From an uncultured Methanobrevibacter sp. (lineage in GTDB: Archaea > Methanobacteriota > Methanobacteria > Methanobacteriales > Methanobacteriaceae), in NCBI GenBank assembly GCA_900314635.1, contig OMVY01000008.1:84665-148664 (forward strand): a stretch of DNA of 64,000 nt, written 5' to 3'. The notes under the pieces are model-generated. The model searched no databases. It saw nothing but the letters and a program-made list of their open reading frames with translations, and had not been told where the DNA came from. The translations under genes were made by a program, and so were the position numbers. Shown piece by piece: positions 56,682 through 64,000 of this stretch; the first letter of the stretch is position 1, and every line of letters begins with the position of its first letter.

Positions 56682-57104
56682 TTAATTAATCAAACCATCT
56701 TCTTTTGGCTTCTGGCACTCTGAACAAACCCTCTTTTGAATGCTGATTACTCCCCCGCAATCGCATCTCCATTCTTCCGCATCTTGTGCCATTATCTTGT
56801 TTATTCCAGTATTCTGTATTCTTTTTGCATTTTCAAGTGTGGAGAATTGGTTGCGCTTTTGATTGTTCTTGTCATGCTTTTTGATTAGCTTGCATGGAAA
56901 TTCACTGCATCTTCCACAGTATTTGACTCTTTTTGTCTCAAGGCAGGCTTTGATTTTGCATTTAAGAGCACTTTTAGCCTTGTTTTTACTGTCTATCAAA
57001 CATCCTGGACATGGATTGCTGCCGCTTATGTGCTTAATGCAGAGAGCGCAGTTGAATCCGCATGGTGCGAACATTACAGTGTCTAGTTTCTCTTCCATTT
57101 TCAT
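56682..57104 (-). CDS. Cysteine-rich DUF3795 protein
   Basis: This 140-aa protein has the DUF3795 pattern APCGFNCALCIKHISGSNPCPGC, followed by KCKIKACLETKRVKYCGRCSEFPC. An additional C-terminal zinc-ribbon-like segment (WRCDCGGVISIQKRVCSEC) is not present in all members. The many cysteines suggest metal or Fe-S binding. Function unknown. It lies 82 bp upstream of tag and 17 bp downstream of the LOG gene, so the three are probably co-transcribed leftwards. Confidence 0.8.
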   Translation of the reverse strand: MKMEEKLDTVMFAPCGFNCALCIKHISGSNPCPGCLIDSKNKAKSALKCKIKACLETKRVKYCGRCSEFPCKLIKKHDKNNQKRNQFSTLENAKRIQNTGINKIMAQDAEEWRCDCGGVISIQKRVCSECQKPKEDGLIN

Positions 57105-57121
57105 GAATCATACCTCTTAAA

Positions 57122-57670
57122 TCATTCAGACTCATCGTGGCTTTCAATATAATCCAAAGTCTCCTCAATTGTATAGCATACTTTAAACAAGTTTCTATTG
57201 TCCTCTGGTATAGTGTTCTCTTTTATCATGAAGTCTATCATCTCAAGCATACTGTCATAAAAATGATTCATATTGAATATCACAATCGGCTTGTTGTGTA
57301 TGTGGAGCTTTTTCAAGGTAATGATTTCAAATATCTCATCCAATGTTCCAAGGCCTCCCGGAGTAATAATGAAAGCATCGGAGAATTCTTCAAAGAGTCT
57401 TTTCCTATCTTCCATTGCTTCAGTCTTGATAAACCTGTCGCATTCATCGGATATTCCTTCAAAATTATCCATCCACTGTGGAGCTATTCCAACGGTCCTT
57501 CCATTATTGTCATTCACTCCCTTGGATACGGCACCCATCATGCCTGTGCTTCCTCCACCGAATATTAAGCTGTGTCCTCTATTGGCTATTTCACATCCGA
57601 GCAGGTAGCCTGTTTTTTTATATTCCTCATTTATCCTGCTGCTTCCAGCACCATAAAGACAAATTTTCAT
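57122..57670 (-). CDS. LOG-family protein (cytokinin riboside phosphoribohydrolase-like)
   Basis: This 182-aa Rossmann-like protein has SLIFGGGSTGMMGAVSKG and the nucleotide-hydrolase motif PGGLGTLDEIFE (PGGxGTxxE). ATG 57670 has AAGGTGAG upstream; an in-frame GTG at 57685 is less likely. LOG-type enzymes split nucleoside 5'-monophosphates into base and ribose phosphate; those outside plants are probably for nucleotide salvage. First gene of the leftward trio with DUF3795 and tag. Confidence 0.85.
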   Translation of the reverse strand: MKICLYGAGSSRINEEYKKTGYLLGCEIANRGHSLIFGGGSTGMMGAVSKGVNDNNGRTVGIAPQWMDNFEGISDECDRFIKTEAMEDRKRLFEEFSDAFIITPGGLGTLDEIFEIITLKKLHIHNKPIVIFNMNHFYDSMLEMIDFMIKENTIPEDNRNLFKVCYTIEETLDYIESHDESE

Positions 57671-57887
57671 ATCTCTCACCTTCAAGTTACTTTTTATTTT
57701 TAAAGTTATAAATAAATTATTATTGCCTATTTTTTAATTTTTTTAATATTTTCTATTTATTTCACCTTTAAGGAATATTTAGGGATTATTTAATTTAATA
57801 ACTTTTAAATATTATTATTTCTAAAATTAATTTAAAGAATAATTTCTAAAGCTCTTTTTAAATTTAATTTATGGTAAAGGTAATTCT

Positions 57888-59228
57888 ATGGTTAATGTCA
57901 GGTCAATGATTGCTTTGTATGCTGGAAAGTTTTCCAAACAGGTTTTGAAACTAATCAACAGCAGCGGTACCGCCCTTCCAGGCAAGCTGGCTTTAAGAAT
58001 TGATAATAACTTCCTCGACAACATTGAGGAGAAGTGCGATACTGTCATTATGGTAACCGGAACCAATGGTAAGACAACCACAAACAATCTATTGAATCAT
58101 GTAATAGGCACTAGAACAGATAAAATTCTTTCAAACCTCAAAGGGGCGAACATGATTCAGGGAATCGCCACCACTTATGTCAACAATACTAAAGATCACT
58201 ATGACTACGGCATTTTTGAAGTGGATGAAGGAACTCTGCGAAGTGTGACCAGATATGTTAAGCCTGACTACATACTGGTTTCAAATTTCTTCAGAGACCA
58301 GCTGGACCGTTTCGGTGAAATCGACAACCTGGTGGAGGATGTCTACACCACTATAGAAAAGCTTCCAGAAAGCACTCTTATTTTAAATGTGGATGACCCA
58401 CTTGTAAACAAGTTCACACAGCTTCCAAACAAGATTATCAAATTCGGGCTTGATTTGGACTTGGATGAAGTTCAAAACTCTTCATTAAGCATGAAGAACT
58501 GTCCTTTGTGTGAGGGAAAACTCCAATACAGTTCCCATGTCTACGGCCATTTCGGAAACTATGAATGCGACAAGTGTGGATTTAAGAGGCCAAATCCTGA
58601 TTTCGTTGTAAGCAATCTCGAAGAGAAGGCGAGTTCTCAGATGATTACAATAGATTATGGTGATGAGGAACTGGTGTTTGAGTATCCATACACAGGCATT
58701 TACAATGCATATAACGTGCTTGGAGTATTCACAGTCTGTAAGCAGCTCGGACTTTCCGATGATGAGATTGTCAGTGCAATGGGGGATTTTTCATTCCATC
58801 TTGGAAGAATGGAGGAGATGGAGTACAAGGGCAAGATAATCAAGGTTATTCTAACCAAGAACCCTATCGGACTTACCCAGGTCATCAATATGATTTCAAA
58901 CGACGAGCGTTCAAAAACAGTTGTTCATATTCTAAACGACAATCCTGCAGATGGAGAGGATATTTCATGGATATGGGACGCCTATACCATCTGCGAAAGG
59001 GAGGAGACTGTTCTGCACTATTACTGCAGTGGAATAAGAGCAGAGGATATCGCCCTCAAGAAGAAGTATGACAATGTGCCTTTGGATAAGATAAAAATCA
59101 ATGACAATTTCAAGGAGATCATAGACACTGCGATTGAAGATGATGTCGAGATAGTTTATGTGCTTCCTACATATACTGCTGTGTTTGAAACCAGGGATTA
59201 TATTGAGAATGTTGTTAAGAGTAATTGA
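57888..59228 (+). CDS. murT: Mur ligase-family protein, MurT type
   Basis: This 446-aa protein has the Mur ligase ATP motif MVTGTNGKTTTNNLL (about residue 54), FEVDEGTLR (about 112) and ILNVDDPL. A zinc finger inserted in the central domain (CPLCEGK ... CDKCG, about 205-230) is diagnostic for MurT. A C-terminal DUF1727-like domain ends it. In Gram-positive bacteria MurT and GatD together amidate the glutamate of lipid II. Here, with the amidotransferase gene next downstream, the substrate is presumably a pseudomurein precursor; that is inference. AAGGTAATTCT precedes the ATG. Confidence 0.88.
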   Translation: MVNVRSMIALYAGKFSKQVLKLINSSGTALPGKLALRIDNNFLDNIEEKCDTVIMVTGTNGKTTTNNLLNHVIGTRTDKILSNLKGANMIQGIATTYVNNTKDHYDYGIFEVDEGTLRSVTRYVKPDYILVSNFFRDQLDRFGEIDNLVEDVYTTIEKLPESTLILNVDDPLVNKFTQLPNKIIKFGLDLDLDEVQNSSLSMKNCPLCEGKLQYSSHVYGHFGNYECDKCGFKRPNPDFVVSNLEEKASSQMITIDYGDEELVFEYPYTGIYNAYNVLGVFTVCKQLGLSDDEIVSAMGDFSFHLGRMEEMEYKGKIIKVILTKNPIGLTQVINMISNDERSKTVVHILNDNPADGEDISWIWDAYTICEREETVLHYYCSGIRAEDIALKKKYDNVPLDKIKINDNFKEIIDTAIEDDVEIVYVLPTYTAVFETRDYIENVVKSN

Positions 59229-59372
59229 TTATTATCTGATTAGAAGCCAGTGATTATTGGGATGGTTAAGAATTATTGATTATTATCGGATTTGAATCCA
59301 TTGATTATATTTGGATGGTTGTTAGGAGTTTTGATTATTATCAGATTAGAAACCAGTGATTATTTGAAAATA
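59209..59372 (+). repeat. Three imperfect tandem copies covering the murT 3' end
   Basis: Units containing TTGATTATTATC..GATT..GAA.CCA.TGATTAT are aligned at GATTATTATC 59227, 59278 and 59333 (spacing 51 and 55). The first copy includes the murT stop codon. Confidence 0.75.
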
Positions 59373-59401
59373 TTGTAATAAAGATTATTTGGAGTTAAAC
59401 A

Positions 59402-60130
59402 ATGGAACTGAACATTTATCACTTGTATCCTGAACATTTGAACCTCTATGGCGATTTGGGAAATGTCAATTGCCTCAAGCGCAGATGCTTGGAGAGAGGC
59501 ATAGAAGTCAATGTGGTTAATTTCACAGATGATGAAAAGCCTGATTTGAATGATGGCGACATCTTCTTTATCGGCGGAGGCTCAGACAGGGCCCAGCAAC
59601 TGGTCTACAAGGATTTCCTCCAGTACAAGGACGTGCTTAAGGAACTGATTGAAGAAGGCAGGGCTGTGCTGGCAGTATGCGGAGGGTACCAGCTATTGGG
59701 AACCAGCTTCATCGACAAGCAGGGCAACAATATTCCTGGGCTTTCCATTCTTGATTATGAAAGCAAGTATACAGGGGATAAGAGAATCATTGGAAACATA
59801 ATCATCGAGACAACATTGAATCTCGAGCCGAACAAGCTTGTTGGATTTGAAAACCACGGCGCTAGAACCTACAGCAAGTATCAGCCTCTGGGAAATGTTC
59901 TAGTCGGCAGGGGAAACAACGACGACGATATGAAAGAGGGAATCGTATACAAGAACTATATTGGAACATATCTCCATGGTCCTGTATTGCCTAAGAACCC
60001 TCATCTGGCAGATCATTTGATTCTGCAGGCCTTAAGGAACAAGTATGGAGATGTTGAATCACTTGAGCCTCTGGATGATGAAATTGAAAACAAGGCTTAT
60101 GAGAAGTTTATTAAATTATATGGAAAATAA
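59402..60130 (+). CDS. MurT-associated glutamine amidotransferase (GatD type)
   Basis: This 242-aa class I amidotransferase of the CobB/CobQ group has LYPEHLNLYGDLGNVNCL at the start, FIGGGSDRAQQ, AVCGGYQLLG with the nucleophilic Cys (about residue 94) and YLHGPVLPKNP with the catalytic His (about 190). It supplies ammonia to MurT. It is not the tRNA-related GatD at 17882, although both are called GatD in the literature. TTGGAGTTAAACA precedes the ATG. The tandem repeat region separates it from murT by 173 bp. Confidence 0.88.
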   Translation: MELNIYHLYPEHLNLYGDLGNVNCLKRRCLERGIEVNVVNFTDDEKPDLNDGDIFFIGGGSDRAQQLVYKDFLQYKDVLKELIEEGRAVLAVCGGYQLLGTSFIDKQGNNIPGLSILDYESKYTGDKRIIGNIIIETTLNLEPNKLVGFENHGARTYSKYQPLGNVLVGRGNNDDDMKEGIVYKNYIGTYLHGPVLPKNPHLADHLILQALRNKYGDVESLEPLDDEIENKAYEKFIKLYGK

Positions 60131-60174
60131 TTATTATAAAATATATTTCATTGAAAAATTTTAAGGTAATGCTT

Positions 60175-61368
60175 ATGAAGATTTTAGTAGTTCAGGAATC
60201 AGACTGGCTGAAGAGAAATCCTCACCAGCAGCATCATTTAATGGATAGGATGGTATTGAGAGGCCATGAGGTCAAGGTAATAGATTATCCGATAGACTGG
60301 CCCAAGGAGGACCCTGATGGATTTGTATTCCATAGGGAAGTTCATGACAATGTTCACAAGGTAAAGCCTGAGGCGGACATTCAGGTAATCAGGCCAGGTT
60401 TTATCAAGGAGCCTGGACTTAATTATGCCTCTTTGTATTTCACTCACAAAAACGAGATTAAAAAGCAGATCAAGGAGTTCGAGCCTGACATCATCATGGG
60501 GCTTGGACTTTTGAATGCATATACAGGTTCAAAGCTCGCCAAGGCAAATAATATTCCATTTGTCTACTATCTAATCGATGTCCTCTATGCATTGATACCT
60601 GAAAAGGCTTTCCAATCCTTTGGAAAGCAGGTAAATATCAAGGCGATTAAAAACGCGGACCTGGTTATCACAATCAATCAAAAGCTTTCAGAGCTTGCTG
60701 TTGAACTGGGTTCAACCGAGGACAAGACAATTCTCATAGATGCGGGAATCGATTTGAATGATTTTGATCCTGATTTGGATGATTCAAGCATAAGGAATGA
60801 ATACAATATCGCTCCGGATGACACTGTTTTATTCTTCATGGGATTCATTTATGAATTCGCAGGCATGAAGGAGCTGGCTATCGAGCTTGGAAAGAACAAG
60901 GATAAATATCCTAAAATGAAGATACTTATTGTCGGAGATGGAGATGCATATGAACGCCTCAAGGAAATCAAGGAGGAGTATGACTTAGGAGACCAGCTAA
61001 TATTAACCGGCCGCCAGCCTTATGAAAGGATTCCTGAATTCCTGGCATCTGCGGACTTCTGTCTTCTGCCGGCATATATCGATGAGGAGATCATGCAGGA
61101 TATCGTTCCAATCAAGTTGTATGAGTACCTGGCTATGGAAAAGGTTGTAATAGCTACCGAGCTTCCGGGAATCAGCAGGGAATTCGGCTATGGAAATGGA
61201 ATAGAGTATGTCCATAAGGCAGAGGAAGTTCTAGAGCTTGCACAGAGTATTCTGGATAATGGAGAATATGAAGAGCTTTCCAAAAAGGGAAGGGAGTATG
61301 TGAAATCCAATGACTGGGAAGCCATTACAGACAAGTTTGAGAATGCTATGAAAAGCCTTCTGGAATAG
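60175..61368 (+). CDS. Glycosyltransferase, GT4-like
   Basis: This 397-aa GT-B protein has a Rossmann-like N-terminal half (KILVVQESDWLKRNPHQQHH) and a C-terminal half with the donor-binding pattern FFMGFIYEFAGMKELA, LIVGDGDAYERLK and the E-x7-E region around PIKLYEYLAMEKVVIATELPG. There is no membrane span. It probably adds a sugar to a surface glycan or lipid-linked precursor. ATG 60175 is preferred, with AAGGT at 60163; ATG 60169 and TTG 60151 are in frame. Located between wall-related genes and an acetyltransferase. Confidence 0.83.
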   Translation: MKILVVQESDWLKRNPHQQHHLMDRMVLRGHEVKVIDYPIDWPKEDPDGFVFHREVHDNVHKVKPEADIQVIRPGFIKEPGLNYASLYFTHKNEIKKQIKEFEPDIIMGLGLLNAYTGSKLAKANNIPFVYYLIDVLYALIPEKAFQSFGKQVNIKAIKNADLVITINQKLSELAVELGSTEDKTILIDAGIDLNDFDPDLDDSSIRNEYNIAPDDTVLFFMGFIYEFAGMKELAIELGKNKDKYPKMKILIVGDGDAYERLKEIKEEYDLGDQLILTGRQPYERIPEFLASADFCLLPAYIDEEIMQDIVPIKLYEYLAMEKVVIATELPGISREFGYGNGIEYVHKAEEVLELAQSILDNGEYEELSKKGREYVKSNDWEAITDKFENAMKSLLE

Positions 61369-61439
61369 CTGTTTTCATATTAAATTAATTTTTTAATTAT
61401 TTTTTTTATTTTTAAAATTTTTTAAATGGATGGATTGTT

Positions 61440-61916
61440 ATGGCTGAAGTAACTTATAGAAACGCGGAAGAGGACGACATATCCCTGATTCTGGAGTTTA
61501 TTAAAAAGCTTGCAGATTATGAAGGCCGTCTGGATGAGGTTACAGCAACAGAAGAGGATTTAAGCAGATGGATTTTCGACGAAGGCATAGCTGAAGTCAT
61601 ATTTGTCTTGGAGGATGGAAAGGAAGTAGGGTTTGCGCTCTTTTATAAGGCATTTTCAACTTATATTGCAAAAATCAACATCCATCTTGAAGACATGTTT
61701 GTAGAGCCTGCATACCGTGGCAAAGGCTATGGAAAGGGCTTGATGAAAGAGATTGCCAAGATTATAATCGAGAGAGGCTATGGAAGATTTGAATGGACAG
61801 CTGTAAGCTGGAATGAGCCCGCTATAGATTTCTACTTGTCAATTGGTGCAGAACAAATGGACTGGGAGCTATTCCATTTGGATGGAGACTATTTGAAAAA
61901 ATTAGCTGATTTATAA
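61440..61916 (+). CDS. GNAT-family N-acetyltransferase
   Basis: This 158-aa protein has the GNAT acetyl-CoA motif DMFVEPAYRGKGYGKGLMKEI (R-x-x-G-x-G/A, about residue 87) and the acceptor-strand RFEWTAVSWNEPAIDFYLSIGA. It resembles diamine acetyltransferase-type members, including an EDDISLILEFIKKLADYE N-terminus, so polyamine or amino-group substrates are possible. Complete and of typical length. No operon partner is seen. Confidence 0.85.
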   Translation: MAEVTYRNAEEDDISLILEFIKKLADYEGRLDEVTATEEDLSRWIFDEGIAEVIFVLEDGKEVGFALFYKAFSTYIAKINIHLEDMFVEPAYRGKGYGKGLMKEIAKIIIERGYGRFEWTAVSWNEPAIDFYLSIGAEQMDWELFHLDGDYLKKLADL

Positions 61917-62465
61917 ATATTATTTTTTATTTCAATTTTTTTAAAACTGGTATTTTCTCTTTGAATTTTTTTTTATTTCAATTTTTTAAAACTGGTATTT
62001 TCTCTTTGAATTTTTTTTTATTTCAATTTTTTAAAACTGGTATTTTCTCTTTGAATTTTTTTTTATTTCAATTTTTAATAACTGGAATTTTCTCTTTGAT
62101 TTACCTTTTTTTACTTATACTTCTTTTGAAATCATTTTTTATATTTGATGATGACTATTTTGCTCATTTTTCGGATACTTTTTCCTATTTATTATCAAAA
62201 ATCATTTATAATGCCTTTTCATATTATATGATTGCTATTTTGTTCATTATTCTAGTACTTTTTCCCTATTTTTTGTAAAAAATTCATTTATAATGTATGA
62301 AATCATAATATTTTAAAAATTCTTAATAAAACTTTAATAATTGATTGAATAAATATAAAAATGTGGATAATAATTTAATTAATAAATTTGGATTTGCTAT
62401 TTTGTTTTTTTGTAATTTTTATTAATTAATAAAATTATTAACTCTCTTAATTATAGTGTGATATA
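61917..62465. other. 549-bp gap with a 45-bp tandem repeat and the permease promoter
   Basis: No gene is supported. The left third holds four tandem repeats (61928-62100). The middle is T-rich on the plus strand with TCATTTATAATG-like matches at 62201 and 62282. The right end is the AT-rich promoter of the permease. Confidence 0.5.
61928..62100. repeat. Four tandem copies of a 45-bp unit
   Basis: Units of the form TTTATTTCAATTTTTTAAAACTGGTATTTTCTCTTTGAATTTTTT have ACTGG at 61946, 61991, 62036 and 62081, exactly 45 bp apart. The last copy carries small changes. Confidence 0.9.
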
Positions 62466-63776
62466 ATGAGTGAAAAGAACAATGATATGATTTATGATTT
62501 ATGGGATAAACCACCTGTTGTAGAGTTAATCTTATTATCTCTTCAACGTTTATGCGCTATTTTTGGTGCTACCATTCTAGTACCGATTGTAGTAAATTCT
62601 ACTGTTGGCGAACCTGTGCTGTCTGTTCCAGTTGCTTTAATCGCCTCTGGGATAGGTACACTTATTTATGTAATCTGTACACGGAATAGAAGTCCCGTGT
62701 ATCTGGGAAGTTCATTTGCATTCATTGCCCCTATGATTGCAGGTTTTGCAATAGGCGGCAAGTCAAGCATTTTCTCCGCTTTGATGGTTGTAGGTCTGGT
62801 ATATGTTGCTATTGCATTGATTATCAAGGTAACAGGAAACCATTGGATCAATAAGCTCCTGCCCCCTGTTATTGTAGGTCCTATGATTATGGTTATCGGT
62901 CTTTGCCTGGCTCCTACTGCTATTCAGGAAATTGGTCTTGATCAGGCTGTTGTGCCAATAAACAACCTTATTGTAGCACTTGTAGCATTCTTTACTACTG
63001 CAGTAATCGCCATTCGCGGCAGAGGAATGTTGAAAGTCATTCCATTCCTGATTGGTATTATTGTCTCATATATTGTTGCAGCATGCTTGGGAATGGTTGA
63101 TTTCTCAGGATTCTTTGCAGCAAGCATTTTTGAAGTTCCTGAATTCTACATGCCTTTTGTTAACTACAGTTTTAATCCTGCAGCACTTTTAACAATCGTT
63201 CCAATTGCTCTTGTAACTATGGTAGAGCATGTGGGAGACCACAAAGTGCTTGGTGAAATCATCGGAAGAGATTTGATTGAAGACCCTGGTTTAAACAAAA
63301 CCCTTCTTGGTGATGGTCTTGCTACCTTCTTTGCAGCATTCATTGGAGGTCCTGCAAACACCACTTACGGTGAAAACACTTCAGTTGTAGGTTTAACAAG
63401 AGTTGCATCAATTTATGTAATCGGTTTGACTGCAGTATTTGCAATATTATTTGCATTCTCCGGACATTTGACTGCTCTTCTTGCAGCTATGCCTAACCCT
63501 GTTATCGGAGGTGTGGCTATTCTTCTTTACGGATTTATTGCTGTTAACGGGGTAAAGCTCTTGATTCAGGAGGAAGTTGACTTCAATAACAACAAGAACA
63601 TTGTTGTTGCAGCTACCATGCTGGTATTAGGTTTGGGAGGAGCTACTTTATCACTTGTTCACGGTGACATATCCATATCCATTTCAGGTATGGCTCTTGC
63701 AGCAATCATCGGTGTTGTTCTTAACCTGGTCATTCCAGAAAGAAAAGATGATAATGAATTCACTGAAGTTCATTAA
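62466..63776 (+). CDS. uraA: Uracil/xanthine permease, NCS2 family
   Basis: This 436-aa membrane transporter has about 12 to 14 hydrophobic segments. Family motifs are SLQRLCAIFGATILVPIV, YLGSSFAFIAPMIA (substrate-site strand region), VEHVGDHKVLGEIIGR with the conserved Glu, and GGPANTTYGENTSVVGLTRV. These are closest to bacterial UraA-type uracil permeases. It imports a nucleobase with a coupling ion. ATG 62466 follows TAGTGTGATATA, a weak ribosome binding site. A T-run after the stop is a likely terminator. The symbol is by similarity; xanthine is possible. Confidence 0.88.
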   Translation: MSEKNNDMIYDLWDKPPVVELILLSLQRLCAIFGATILVPIVVNSTVGEPVLSVPVALIASGIGTLIYVICTRNRSPVYLGSSFAFIAPMIAGFAIGGKSSIFSALMVVGLVYVAIALIIKVTGNHWINKLLPPVIVGPMIMVIGLCLAPTAIQEIGLDQAVVPINNLIVALVAFFTTAVIAIRGRGMLKVIPFLIGIIVSYIVAACLGMVDFSGFFAASIFEVPEFYMPFVNYSFNPAALLTIVPIALVTMVEHVGDHKVLGEIIGRDLIEDPGLNKTLLGDGLATFFAAFIGGPANTTYGENTSVVGLTRVASIYVIGLTAVFAILFAFSGHLTALLAAMPNPVIGGVAILLYGFIAVNGVKLLIQEEVDFNNNKNIVVAATMLVLGLGGATLSLVHGDISISISGMALAAIIGVVLNLVIPERKDDNEFTEVH

Positions 63777-64000
63777 TCTCTTTTTTTCTTTTTTTTTAAA
63801 ATTATTATTTTTCTTAAATCTAAAAAACTTTCTCATCTGAATCTGCTTTTTTATTTATTTTTTCATTTCTTTTTTTAAAATTTTAATTAACTTATTTAAT
63901 AAATAGGGACTGTAAAAATGTTAGTTGATTGGAAATTTTTTTGAATTTTTGATCTTTTATTTTAAAAAAAGCAGCGAAATCCTTGGAAATGGGGCAAAAT
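63777..64000. other. Right-end spacer
   Basis: AT-rich, T-run first; no gene is seen in the last 224 bp. GGGACTGTAAAAATG at about 63906 resembles the kind of sequence found at transposon ends, but the partner end would lie outside the window. Confidence 0.3.

Noticed and set aside
59402..60130. Cobyric acid synthase (CobQ) for the amidotransferase gene
   Set aside because: The protein lacks the N-terminal ATPase domain of CobQ and is adjacent to a zinc-finger MurT.
61961..62278. Open frame with a repeated Phe-rich 15-residue motif
   Set aside because: It is produced by the 45-bp T-rich tandem repeat, a multiple of three; it has no ribosome binding site and low complexity.
63900..64000. Possible insertion-sequence end near the right border
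   Set aside because: Only one candidate terminal sequence is visible and no transposase or target duplication can be checked within the window.

Overview
The window is AT-rich archaeal DNA from a hydrogenotrophic methanogen of the Methanobacteriales, most like Methanobrevibacter. The evidence is a complete eha operon (energy-converting [NiFe] hydrogenase A), archaeal GatDE, split GMP synthase, a Nre repair protein with a PCNA-binding tail, the KEOPS subunit Cgi121, an adhesin-like beta-helix surface protein, and a MurT/GatD-type pair that fits a pseudomurein wall. No rRNA, tRNA or CRISPR array was seen. The species call is inference from gene content.

Positions 1-17.7 kb are an accessory, defence-like island. 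Two paralogous Cas4/RecB-type nucleases lie in the same orientation at its ends (1-430 partial; 14816-15544). Between them are a 1075-aa UvrD/RecB-like helicase-nuclease, a decayed relic of a DinG-type helicase, a 1042-aa acidic repeat protein ending in a SHOCT-like motif, a 1059-aa DinG-type helicase with a DUF4145/HEPN-like N-terminus, a second 555-aa DinG-type helicase, a small secreted basic protein, and an XRE / ImmA-IrrE / PIN trio. A further helical-protein plus PIN pair follows a 950-bp gap.

Positions 17.9-36 kb carry housekeeping genes: gatDE, trxB, guaAA/guaAB, nreA, a PLP enzyme, cgi121, cimA and a sugar epimerase. They are interrupted by a JAB-domain gene with three tandem copies of a small paralogous gene (the middle copy broken), a membrane-anchored S24/S26-type peptidase facing a beta-helix adhesin, and two Rpn-like C-terminal fragments.

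Positions 36.1-52.2 kb are the eha cluster. It holds ehaA-ehaL (mostly membrane subunits), ehaM, the small (ehaN) and large (ehaO) hydrogenase subunits, polyferredoxins with 6 and 10 [4Fe-4S] motifs, the hydrophilic accessory genes ehaR (HAD-like), ehaS (Ftr paralogue) and ehaT (PfkB kinase), then another six-cluster polyferredoxin and a CBS-domain protein. The expected role is ion-gradient-driven reduction of ferredoxin by H2, feeding CO2 reduction and replenishing the methanogenic cycle.

Positions 52.6-64 kb hold a second epimerase, a bacterial-type S-adenosylmethionine synthetase (possible transfer), a zinc-ribbon membrane protein, 3-methyladenine glycosylase I, a DUF3795 protein, a LOG-family protein, MurT/GatD, a glycosyltransferase, a GNAT acetyltransferase and a uracil/xanthine permease.

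A recurrent feature is short tandem duplications (units about 20-55 bp, two to four copies) just downstream of genes, several including the stop codon of the upstream gene.
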